Shown: piece by piece, positions 23,969 to 35,800 of the stretch
How positions within the stretch are numbered: the stretch's first letter is position 1
Layout of the letters: the number at the start of each line of letters is the position of its first letter
Assembly: GCA_916048095.2 (NCBI GenBank)
Contig: OU696580.1
Location: forward strand, 1,975,202-2,039,201
Source of the DNA: Sacculina carcini
Lineage: Eukaryota; Arthropoda; Thecostraca; Sacculinidae
Direction of reading: 5' to 3'
Length of the DNA: 64,000 bases
The notes under the pieces: model-generated
The model's database searches: none
What the model was told of the DNA's origin: nothing
Seen by the model: only the letters and a program-made list of their open reading frames with translations
Program-made: the position numbers and the translations under genes

Positions 23969-24279
23969 AGCATACACACTCGTTGGAAAGATGATTGATC
24001 GATATAGGTTGTTGGGGTATGACAGGTTCTGTGTCCAGTTTCAATATAGTACTTGGTTTTGGGTTGTGTTTTTTTTGGCGTTGTGCCAACTGTTTTTGTT
24101 GGAGGTTTAAAGGTTAAATGTGTCATTTGGCAAAGAGGGAGATTTGAGAACAAATTTCACTGCTCTATATTTAGCAGTAAAGACAATTTCGCGCGCAATT
24201 TCGACACGCAAACACTAATTTATGTTGTTGTTAATTTATGTTATATTAATGTTGCCCAATTAGTGGGATGTTTCCAATT

Positions 24280-24425
24280 ATTATTATTATTAATTAATTA
24301 AAGGCAAATCCAGTAGCATGGCAAGAGAGAAAGAGAGTTGAAAAAGGTAAAAAATTCTAGAGAGAAGGTTCGAAAACAATAAATAAATAATAAACAATAT
24401 ATCCGATAACACTCTGGTCATGTCA
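24280..24425 (+). repeat. Interspersed repeat X, short copy
   Basis: (TTA)n then AAAGGCAAATCCAGTAGCAT, a purine-rich part and AATAAATAATAAACAATATA TCCGATAACACTC. It lacks the CCTAAGGTGGCCCC block of the other copies. Between POMP and AGA. Confidence 0.55.
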
Positions 24426-24821
24426 GTTTATTTAGACAACACACCAATGCCAAAAAGCTCGAAGTTTTAATTGAAGTGAAAATCGCCCGTTTTTAAGCAA
24501 ATAATTGAACATAAATAATTGTCGAATGTATAATTTTTACACACAAAAAATTGCTTGAAAACAAAATATGTATGATACAGGCTATATATTCTGGTTAAAC
24601 ATGAATCAGACACATGCACACAAATCCGCGCGCACAACAAACTACTTGATATTCAAATATAAAAGGTAAAAATAAAAATGTATATCTGCTGAAACATGAT
24701 ACCTCACGTACACACACACACATACATACCCACAATCACACACACACGTTCAAACACACACAAGCACACAAATAGCAATCACTGTAGATCGGTGCATTGT
24801 TGCAATGTTGCAATGCACGCC
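24426..24821. other. Downstream of AGA, no gene seen
   Basis: AT-rich with a (CA)n stretch at 24712-24770. Probably includes the AGA 3' UTR. Nothing else can be supported. Confidence 0.4.
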
Positions 24822-27800
24822 TCATTGGCAGGCCACTTGCAACACACGCACACCGCCCTGGTCATCAGCCACGCTATAGGGGAAGTGTTGCATTCCATGG
24901 CAAGCCGCCGCATGTTCTCCATCCACCGTTAAAGCCACCAAGGCCCCTACAAACTCTGTGTGTTCGGCTATGATGCGGTTGATTGCGTATTGGCATGCTT
25001 GACGAGGGCTGTCTCCAGCGCGCATTCGCTCAACGGCCAGCATTGTGGGTAGAAATCGCATCATGACGTCACCATCGCCTGTGGCTGCGGCTCCGCCCAC
25101 TGCGCGACTCACATACGCGCCGGCGCCAGGGATAGGACTGTCGCCCACACGACTGCAGACACGCACACAAACACACGCATACATGCACACATAAACATAT
25201 ACTCTCAAACACTTACACACACATATATATGCCCTTAAACACACACACATATATATGCCCTTAAACACACACACATATATATGCCCTTAAACACACACAC
25301 ACATATATACATATACTCTTAAACACATACACATACATATACTCTTAAACACACACACATACATCAACATATACTCTCAAACACATTACATTACATAACA
25401 TTATGACATTTACATCGCGCTTTTCACCCGAGGGTCTCAAAAGCGCTCTCTCACACACACACACACACACACAAGAGTCATACACATACACAATCACGAA
25501 CACACACACTCACCTACATACACACACACAAACACACACACACACAAAACAGACAAGTACATATACACACAAACACAAACATACACTCACGTTTACATAC
25601 TCAGAAACACAAAAATACACACACAATATATACTCTTAAACACACACATACACACACAAACAAACATATACTCTTGAACACACACACATAAGCACATACA
25701 TACATGCACTGATACACATACACTTGCATATGTGTGTGTGTATGTGTGAATGTGTTTACGTGTGTGTAAATATGTATATGTATTTGTGTGTGTGTGTGCG
25801 TAAGTATGTATTTGTGTGTGTGTGTAAGTATACATGTGAGTGTGTGTGTGTGTGTGTGTTTGTCCCTTAATACCCTGGTATTTTATGAATGGCTCCATTA
25901 GTAGATGTGGCTGCCGCCATTTTGCCAAAATTATCCACAGCCAACATGCCAATGGTATCATGACTCTGAGCCGAAACCCAGCTGTGCGTATCCGCGCCGG
26001 AATCCGACGCCGGACGCCGCCGGGAATGTCCGGAATCGAGAGGCTTGTACGGACCGCAGTGTAGCTGCGGATCCGGCCTTACGTTCTATACATACACACA
26101 CACACAGACATACATACATACGCACAAGTTTCAATAATGTTCCTAGGAATTTTATGAAAGTATAATTGTATTGTGTCGAGGCTCGGGGGGATGACAGCCA
26201 TCATGCATTAGTGTTCAAAGTTGACTCAGTTGGTCAATTGCATGAGACCTCAACCAATTTATGCCTAGTCAATTACAACACACATACCTCAATGAAACGT
26301 ATATCGCATATAATTACATACACACATACATTTGTCGTGTATTGTTGCTTTTTGCTATGCTGATTTTGATGCCAATATACCCAATGAAAATGAACTCAGC
26401 AGAATTCCCGGGGGTATAATTGCATATTCATACCCCCAGCCAATTTGTCGGGGGTATATATATATACACTTATATATACTTAACCTACGCCCATGACACT
26501 TTCATCCCAGAACCAAAGTTTTGTACGTATGTAAATTGGCCGATATAACTTTGTACTCAAAAATGTAGATATCATTATATTGGTGATAAACTGAAAGACC
26601 TTCGCTTCCAACATCACATGCTAACTATTCATAGTTTTTCCAGTTCATAGTTCTGTTCATTTTCCTATTTATAGTTCTATCAGGATGCTTGAAATTTTCA
26701 GATGATGCGAGTTGTTTGAGCATCATTAGAGGTCGGTTTGTGTTTTGTAAAGTTCTTGTTTTTCTTGTGTTTTTGGCGACGGAATTTTTGGCGACCACTG
26801 TTTAATCCGATGATGGGGTTAAACGCACACGACAGAGGCGGCACCAAGAGGGGCACAGAGGGGCCGAAACCCCCCCCCCCCCCCCCTAAAGAAAATAGCC
26901 CCTGAGGCTCCATCTAAAAACTCCTTACCATGAACATTTCGAGTGTAGTTCTTCATGTTTCGCCAAGTCCTTGCATATTTTTCCTTAGCCCCCCTCCCCC
27001 TCAACGGGAAAAATCTGGCACCGCCACTGGCACACAACGTCTGTTTTTTTTCTCACCCGCCAAAAGTTGGGTTGACATCGCTTCTGCAGCCAGTCTGTGT
27101 GCATCCGGTGGGACTCAGTTGTTGTCAGATTGCTGCGAGAGAAGCCCATCTCGACGGCGAACTGTGATGCCAGCTCTCCGACCAGCAGCGTGTGACGAGT
27201 GTGGCGCATGACGGCGCGCGCCACCGCCACCGCGCCACGAATGCCGCGCAACCCACCCACCGCGCCTACATTGTGTGTTTCGCTACATAAACATTCATGT
27301 ATTCATCTTGGTCGAAATTAATTGTGCTTAGTTAATGAAATAGAAATAAATGTCAAAAGATAAAATTATATTTTGGTAGAATTTCATTTCATTACGTTAA
27401 AGTTTGAAAATATCTTCCATATTATTTAATTTATTGAGATCACACAAGACAACAGCGATGCGGCGAAAATTGGTCGAAGCGCTAAACGAGTCAACAAAAA
27501 ACAAAACCATTAATTTGTTAATTTATTTGGCTGTATCAACGAAAACGATAAATACACATGTAATCAAGGAAGAAAGTTAGCAAACACACATCTCCAAATA
27601 ATAATAGACATACTGTTTGGTTGTTAAAGTTCCAGACCAAACATCTCCGTCAAACATGATATACACATGACAATTCGGATCATTAAATATTGAGGATGAG
27701 CATAATATAATATTGGAGCAATAAAAAAAAATTGATGCAATAAATAATAGTCAGAATAATTAACATAATGTAATAATATAAACAAAAATTTAAATACGAT

Positions 27801-29590
27801 GTAGCCCGGATATGAGAGAGAGTTGTCGGAAGTATCTTATATCCTGGGAGAAAATTACACGTAAATTATAGAAGACGGGCCTGAAGAAATAAATACTCTC
27901 ATTTATCTAGTGCATAGCGTATAGTAATATGAGAATAAACATAAGATATATTGGTGTGTTTGTGTGTGAGCGCTCACGCATCCATAATCATGGCATCCAG
28001 TGTGGTTTCGCCGTTTTCGTCTGGGCTGCCACCGTAGCCCACTGTACCATCACAACGCTGTTTTTCACAAGTAGTGCAGCCTGTCTCAACAGCGTCCATC
28101 GCAGACCCGCCCGCCGACAACATGGCCCACGCTGATCAACACATGTTGATACATTTTTAAACCTCACATAACCTATTTTTAACCTAATTTTAACCTATAC
28201 TCACTTAATTTTTAACCTATACTCACAAGATTACCACAATTAATAGTCAATAAACTGTGTATTTACATCCATTCAACCACATTCCACTGTACATTCCCAA
28301 CTGAACTGAACTGTTTATATATATGTTTTTTTCTTATATGGTATATATTTACTGTGTCGTTTCGAAATACAGAAATACAGAAAGTGTCCCAGATCCTTGC
28401 GTCACAAATGTCGCATCGTTTTATTTTCATTCATCACCAAATATTTAACAAATGTCCATCTCAAGAACTTTATAATACTACTGTAACCACATGTGCGTAC
28501 TCAGCGAATGGCTGGCTCGGGAAAGAGGAGGCATTTGTGACATTGGATTTAGGAGCAGACGATTTTTGAATGATCTTCCTCCCTCAATCACTTCCTCTTC
28601 ATCCTTTAGTAGATTTTCCTCCTCACTTCGGAAATATATTTTTGCTAAATCTTTTGATGCCGCACTTTTACACCTTACGATTCCCTATCACTCTAATTTA
28701 CAATTACTTATGTTTTTCTTTATTTCCATTTTATTTATCCCCATTTTTTCTTTCTGTGAATTTTCTACTTCTTTTCTCACATCTTGATATCGTGTACTGT
28801 TGTTTCTCATTGTTGTCTCTTTCGCGCTTGTTTCTATGCGAGCGCTTTACAAATACATTGTTGTTGTTGTTGCCTAATTTCTTGCTGGCGTTTCATTCTA
28901 GTGTTCGGAATAAATTTTCGGATCAAAAATTAAAAGAATGGCATTCGCTATTCGGAAATTCGGGAGCCGAGAACGGTTTTGGATTTATTAAGACACTCGG
29001 ATAGGATGGCTCGAATTCACGCACCCACCTCGGCATATTCCTAGTGTAGTTCCTCACGCTTGGCCAAGCCCCGCATCTTTTTCCTTAGCCCCCCATTGTA
29101 GAAAGCCTAGCGCTGCCACTGGGATTCCATAACGTCTAGCTCGCAATGGCGCATCCAGAGTGCAATTTTAGGGGGCTGAATAAATTTTTGGGAGGCGAGC
29201 TGTCATGTACATGCATCATTACACAACGTATTCAAATTCAAATTCAATGTATTGAGCCTCCAACAGGCTATATATATACATGAACGTATTTGCGACAATG
29301 CGATTTTGCGATCATATAAAAAAAATTCTACATGAATATTCTTTTTTTTGTAATATTTTAGTGAACCTCTTGTTTATGAGGAGTTGATCGAAGCATTGGG
29401 GGGCTTGAAACCGCATGAGGTGATATATACATGTTTGTAAATAAGTATGCAAACACATTACGCCCACTTAATTGAGCCAAAAACACTGACCGTTAGCGGT
29501 GGCATTGGTAAAAGGCCACGTGTTGACAACAACGGCGCGGTGAGGCAAGACCGGCGCAACACAAACGAGCCACACAAAAATTACGCGCAT
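24822..29590 (-). CDS. AGA: Aspartylglucosaminidase
   Basis: Lysosomal N-terminal-nucleophile hydrolase that cleaves the GlcNAc-Asn bond of glycoproteins. Five exons, all phases agreeing: 29491-29590 (ATG, hydrophobic signal peptide [13 protein letters not shown], then [12 protein letters not shown]), 27978-28131, 27057-27282, 25874-26085, 24822-25152 (stop). Predicted 340 residues, against about 346 in human. Seen: [43 protein letters not shown], then HDTIG at about residue 204 where autocleavage would expose the catalytic Thr, [23 protein letters not shown] and ATGDGD substrate-binding motifs. The intron before the last exon has paired CA/TG ends. Nothing suggests a pseudogene. Confidence 0.95.
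25153..25873 (-). promoter_or_regulatory. AGA intron with paired (CA)n...(TG)n ends
   Basis: 721-nt intron. In the sense direction, (CA)n begins about 13 nt after the donor (plus-strand TG 25727-25860) and (TG)n runs to within a few nt of the acceptor (plus-strand CA 25158-25720, broken by a LINE-like tail at 25385-25450). This is the clearest case of the bridging arrangement in the window. Confidence 0.65.
25383..25450 (-). mobile_element. LINE or SINE tail
   Basis: (ATTAC)n, then GACATTTACATCGCGCTTTT and GAGGGTCTCAAAAGCGCTC. Nearly the same as 19085-19165. Inserted within the CA-rich half of the AGA intron. Confidence 0.6.
26110..26815. other. AGA intron, no further feature
   Basis: Intronic DNA between exons 25874-26085 and 27057-27282. 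It holds a short near-palindromic pair of GGGGGTAT/ATACCCCC blocks at 26410-26460. No exon or known repeat recognised. Confidence 0.4.
26826..27032. mobile_element. hAT-like MITE with poly-C tract
   Basis: Left end GACAGAGGCGGCACCAAGAG, an unbroken C-run of about 18 near 26869-26886, GAACATTTCGAGTGTAGTTC, and right end TCTGGCACCGCCACTG. The termini are imperfect inverted repeats. It sits a few bases downstream of AGA exon 27057-27282. Confidence 0.65.
28160..28490. other. AGA intron 1, unique part
   Basis: AT-rich with several AACCTA repeats (28160-28220). No exon seen. Confidence 0.4.
28495..28880 (+). mobile_element. LINE 3' fragment with (GTT)n tail
   Basis: Translation around 28553-28690 gives [20 protein letters not shown], the C-terminal end of an L2-like RT, followed by a 3' UTR and the tail GAGCGCTTTACAAATACATT-(GTT)n. 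The same family as 42299-42700 and 13742-13885. Lies in AGA intron 1, opposite to the gene. Confidence 0.75.
29038..29132. mobile_element. hAT-like MITE fragment
   Basis: Right half only: CCTAGTGTAGTTCCTCACGC, CTTTTTCCTTAGCCCCCC and GCGCTGCCACTGG. Shares its layout with 26826-27032. Lies in AGA intron 1. Confidence 0.55.
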
Positions 29591-29897
29591 TTTGCCGAGA
29601 TACACCGCCTCAAGATCGCTCTATGCGGCACACCACACATCACTGGCGAAACGAAACCAGTAGGCTCATGATTCAGCAGTGGCCGAATGATAAACAAACG
29701 TCGACCAATCGATAAATGTTTATTTCATCAAAGTACTGTGAAACTCGACATTGCTTGTCACAGAAATAAACAATTCACCGCGTCAGATTTCAATGATAAA
29801 CTTACATTATCTGAAAAGACACCCAAAGATGGCGTCGTTGGATGTGATGAAATCAGTTGAAAAGTGAAATAGGTGATCATTTTGATATAAAAATAAC

Positions 29898-32800
29898 AAT
29901 TGGCTATTGGCTAATTCGGCTACGCCTACGCTATCAAATAACGCTGCATGTTTCTCCGGAAGTAACACACTTACATTATGTAGTTGTGGCACGCCGTGTG
30001 TGAATGTTAGGTCTTTTGTTACGTGTAAATGTTGTTCTTCTGTGTATCATTTTTCCTGTATCAATCTGTCTGAGGCTGCTGGACTAGCTATTCTATCCTT
30101 TGATATATTTTGGATTTGTGTGAAATGTCGCTCCTTTCTTCCTTCTCACTCGTCCCACCAATTTCATCCTGCCCACCCTCCTATGCCTACTATCTCTCCA
30201 AGTGTTATATCCTCCATGATCGACAATAAGTTCAATGAACTTATTCCGAAACTGCACTCCTTAATATCACCAGTTTGTACTCATCTCTCATCTGCTGTTC
30301 CACCACCTCAACCTCTATCTGGTATCATCACACCCATGTCCACTGCTGCTCCACCACCTCCACTTCCATCCGGCAATACCACTACTGTGTCTACTACTGT
30401 TTCACCTCCTCGACCCTCATACTCATGCATCATCAAAGCCACCCATTCTTTATCGACAGACCAGGTTTCCACTGCTCTGTATAAAGTTCCCATCACTAAA
30501 GTGATTCCAAAAAACTGCCCTTATCATTAAGTGTGCCAACCAATCCGACCTCACTGCTGCCAAGGAATCGCTCTCATCCTCCTTTCCTCAAGCATCTATC
30601 TCTGCTGAACCACGTATCCTTCCGAAAATCACTGTACCAAACGTTCCTACATCGATGACTTCATCATCCCTCATCAATTCCATCGCTGTCAAAAATCCTT
30701 ATCTTTCATCCTACATATCATCAAATGAGCTCAAATTCCTATTCTTCACTCGCTCCAAGTTTAACTCCAACTGTGCCATTTTTTCACTTACTCCTGAATG
30801 CCGTCAAGCCATCTCTCAACATGGTGACAGAATTTTTGTTGACTTGATGCGACTCCCTGTTTACACCCGATATTGGATATCCCATTGTCCCAAATGTTTA
30901 GGTCTTGGTCATTCTCCCTCATCTTGCAAATCACCACTTTCATCTCCTAGATGCGGCTATTGTGCAGGTGAGCACCAATCGTCATCCTGCCAAAGTAAGT
31001 CCTCACCATGCTGCTTTCGCTGTTCCCAATCAAAACTTCCTGACAAGCATGCGGCTTTTTCCTCCTCCTGCCCATTCTTCATTAAGGCCAGGAACTCTCT
31101 AATTACACGTACTTTCCCATCAAAAAACTAAATTCGATTGAACTATCCTCCTATCATTTCACTGAATCATCACTTGTTTCTCCTAATTCTTCATGTATTC
31201 ATCGCAACGATCCTACTCCTGAATCCTCTCACCGAAAACGTTGCTCTCTCTCCAAATTCACGCCTTCGCATTTCCTTCCATGCTCTACTCTTAATTCTCC
31301 TATCATCTTACATTCCACCACTCTGCCTTCTCAGTTTTCGGACACTTCCTCAAACATTTCCGATTCGTCTTCTCCTCATCCATCCATTCCTAACAACTCC
31401 TCTCCTTCCCTGGCGTTATTGAATATACGTTCTGCCCGGAATAAATCATCCTATATATCTGAACTTCTCTCTTCACACAACCTTGATATCCTCTGTCTCA
31501 CAGAAACCTGGCTTCAAGAATCTGACTCATCCATTTTTTCCGCATCTCTTCCTTCTCATTACTCTTACCTTAACGCCCCTCGTCCTTCGTCCCTAGAACG
31601 TTCCTCAGGTGGCGGTACTGGCATCATTTTTCGATCCAAGTTCTCTGTAGTGCGCTGCTCGCTCTTGAATACTCCGCCTAGTTCCTTTGAAGTTCTCTCA
31701 CTCATTGTCAAAGGCTGTTCCTCTTCTCGTATTTGTCTTAATATTATCTATCGTCATGATCACCTTGGTTCCACTCCTAAATTCCTATTAGAATTTCCTG
31801 TCCTGATTGAAGCCATTATATCTCACTTCTCACATTCCTTCTTGATCCTTGGTGATTTCAATTTTTGGCCCGACTCTCCTTCAAATAAACCTTATACTAA
31901 GGATTTCCTATCTATCCTAGAAACTCACTCACTAGATAGGACTCCTCATGTTTCTACACACATTGCTGGACATACTCTTGACTTAATTATCACCCCTTCC
32001 CTATCACATCACTCAGAACCATCCCTTCCTCCTGTCACTGTTTTTCCCCCTGATTCCAATTTTACTGACCACAGCCTTCTTCTCACGTCCTTCCCACTTC
32101 ATCCTGTCCCCTCTAAAACCAAAACTTTCTCGTATCGTGACTACAAATCATACAGTCCTGAAACCTTTTGTGCTTTCATCTACCATCACTTATCTCCATT
32201 TTCTCTCCGCCAACGCACTATTGTGTCTTCCTCACATTGTTCTGAATTGTCTCCTGTCACCGCTTCTTCCTGACAACCCAAGTCTGACTCTTCTCTTCCT
32301 AAAATGCATGTTTCTGACTCTACAGCTATTGCTCAATCTTGTCATTCCTCACATCTGGTTTCCCTCGTATCCAACAATTCTGCTATTAACAATCTTACCC
32401 AATCTGCTCATATATCTCACTTAGCCGTCACTAATTGTATTTCCTCCTTGGTTGGCCTGCTCAATATTCGGTCTGTACGTAATAAAGCTAATTTTGTTTC
32501 TAATGTCATTCTCTATCACAACTTCTCACTCTTTTTTCTCACCGAGACCTGGCTTTTTGACAGCGACGTTTCATCGTTTTCCGCCCAACTTCCACTTTCA
32601 TTTAACTTCCTGCATGTGTCTCGCGATCTCACATCTTCTCGAAAATCTTGCGGTGGTGGTGTTGGTGCTGTTTATCACTGTTCTTTATCTTTATCACTTT
32701 TATCTACTCTACAATTTCCTTGTAGTTCCTTTGAATACGCTGCGTTCTCGCTTTATTTTCCTTCACACCCTAAATTAGGTATTCTATTGTTATATCGACA

Positions 32801-35800
32801 CGATCACACTGGCACATCCTCAGTATTTCTATCTGAATTTGATACACTCCTATCTTTCTTCTCAGATACATTCTCCCATAATTTCATTGTTCTAGGCGAT
32901 TTTAATTTCTGGATTGACTCACCATCTCATGCGCATGTGTCTGATTTTCTAACTCTGCTCAATTCTTGGGATCTTTCCATTATGAACAGCGGTGCTACTC
33001 ACCTATCCGGTCATACCCTCGACCTTGTGATCTGTACGCACTCCTCCAGACTGTCTCTCCTCGATACATTCACTTACCCCCCTGATTCTCTCATATCTGA
33101 TCATAGCCTCATCACATTTTGTGTTTCTCTTCCTTCACCTTCTAAGCCTTCTCCCGCTTCACTGATGCTTCGTGATTACAAAAAATTTGATCCTTTATTA
33201 TTTTGTCGTTTGGTTACCTCTCTTCTGAATCCCTCAAACTATTTGTTCCTCCCACCACTCCTCCTCCCCAAGTTTATATCCGACTCTCTCTCCCTCATCA
33301 ATGGTCAGATCTTCCCTTTGCGCTTACATCACTTTCGCTCAAGATCTCCTCCTCCTCCCTGGTGGTCGTCCGATCTATCCCGCTTGCGTTCAGAATGCAG
33401 AGCCCGTGAGCGTTCTTGGCGGCGCTTTCGCTCTTGTTCATCATGGTTCTCTTTCTGTAGTGCCCGCAAATCCTTTTTCTCTGTGGTTGCTTTGTCAAAA
33501 TCTAATTTCTATCGTTCACAATTACGCCAACTCCAATCATCTCGCTCACGATGGATGACTCTGAAATCTATTTCTGGTCGCTCTTCTAAGTCATCTTGCT
33601 CAATATCTGCTAGTGAATTCGCCTCATTTTTCTCTTGTAAAATTGCATCCTTGCAATCCAAATTACTCACTAGCACTTTTCCTCTCCAATTTCCTCCTTG
33701 CCTTAGCACTGTTTCCTCTTTTTCCTCGATTGCTCCGTCTACCACAGCACGCTTTCTTACCAAACTTCAGAGGTCTAAATGTCCCACTGACCCCATACAA
33801 TTTTCTGCTCTCTCTGATGCTATTATACTCCTTACTCCACTTTTCACATATATGGTTAACTCTTCTTTCCTTCACGGTTCATTCTTAGCTTCCAAACATG
33901 CCACTATACTGCCGATTCTCAAAAAATCCAATCTTGATTCCTCTCTGCCATGCAACTATCGTCCAATTTCTATTCTATCTCTGTCCTCCAAGCTTCTAGA
34001 ATCTACCATCCTTGTTCAATTACGGCCTATCATCTTGCCTGTTCTCGATCCCTGCCAATCTGGTTTTGTATCTCAGCACTCTACCGAAACACTTCTTCTC
34101 TGCCTCTCCAATGATCTATTCTCTAATTTTTCATTTGGAAATTCCGTGCTACTGATTTCCTTAGATTTTTCTGCTGCCTTCGATCTAGTCGACCACGAAA
34201 TCTTATGCTGCGATCTTGCTCATCTAGGCCTCACATCCACTGCACTTTCTCTTCTTACCTCATATCTAAATGATCGTTCCTATGCTGTTCGCAGTAATGC
34301 GGCTTTATCGTGCGACTTTCCTCTCACCTCCGGGGTTCCACAAGGCTCACTTCTTGGTCCTTTACCTTTCAACTTATACGTATCATCCCTTTGTCCTATG
34401 CTCCGCAGCTATCCAGTTCATTTCACGTATACGCTGACGACATCCAAATTTATTTTCCTCTTTCTCCTCATTCTTCAAATTTGGTCTCTATGCTCCTCAC
34501 CCAGATTTCTTCTTGGGCTGCTTCACGTAAACTTGTTCTCAACCCTGACAAAACAGAATATCTAGTCTTTCACCCTCCTCGAATTTCTCCTCACTCTATC
34601 AACCTTCCGCTAGCCAATCAAATGCGCAATTTGGGTGTCTTGTTCGATCCTAACCTTTCTTTCTCGACTCATTTTTCTCAGCTTATCCGCTCGTGCCGCT
34701 TTTTACTCCGACAATTTTACCCTATTCGTTCGTCGATTGATGTCTCATCCGCTAGTCTTCTGGTAAATTCCTATATCTTTTCCAAGATCGACTATTGCAA
34801 CTCGCTCTTCTTCCATCTTCCCTTGAAATCTATCCGCCAACTCCAAGCAGTGATCAACCTTGCTTGTCGGTTTGTACTGAGGCTTCCTCCGCGAACCCCT
34901 ACTTCGGTGCACATCCGACAGCTCGGTTGGTTACCTGCTCTTTCTCGTATCCGCTATAAGGTATGTTGTCTGGTCTTCAAACTTATCCACTCTCCCTCTT
35001 CTCCCTCATATCTCCGTTCCCTATTGACTCTCAATAATCGCACTTCTTGTCGCATTCCTGTGCCATTAGTCTGTCCTCCTGCTCTTAATCAATCCTCTTG
35101 GTCATCCAAATCTTTTTATTTCTATGCTCCTCGTATCTATAACTCGCTTCCATCTTACCTTCACCACAAGTCTTCATTCCGATCCTTTTCTGCTGATCTT
35201 CATAAATATCTGCTCACTCGTTCTCTTCATGACTAAATGTATGATTTGTCTTTGGTTATATGTGTGTTGTTCGTGCTGATCGTCCTGTGTTGTACCCTCG
35301 TTGTTCTTGCTTGATATTTGTCTTTTTACTCACTGTGAATTATATGTTTTCGTTGCTGCGTCCCTTTTTTGCATCTCTTGCATTCGTCGTTGTCTGGTCA
35401 GGCTTCGCCCTGCTACTGGTAACCGTGTAATTCCAGTACAACCAGATTCACGGTCGAGTCGTCGGCGACTAAACCGACTCCCCCACTGTTCTGCAGTGAG
35501 GAGGGTGGCTAGACACCCGACAGGAAAAAAAAACAAAACCTGTTTCAAGGGCGGATGAGCTATCTGATAGCCAACGGCCATCTAGCATGTTCCAGTTTGC
35601 AAACGTGTTTTCATTTTTCTATTTGTGCCTACTCCCTGCTCGCTGTGATGTTCCTGTCGGTTGTCTCTTTCGCGCCTGTGTATAAATATGTGCGCTATAT
35701 TAAATATATGTTGTTGTTGTTGTTGTATTTATGTATTTGAACCTTCACCATTCTCAACTTGATTCCTTCTTCACTTCTCAACTCACCTCGATCGCTGATC

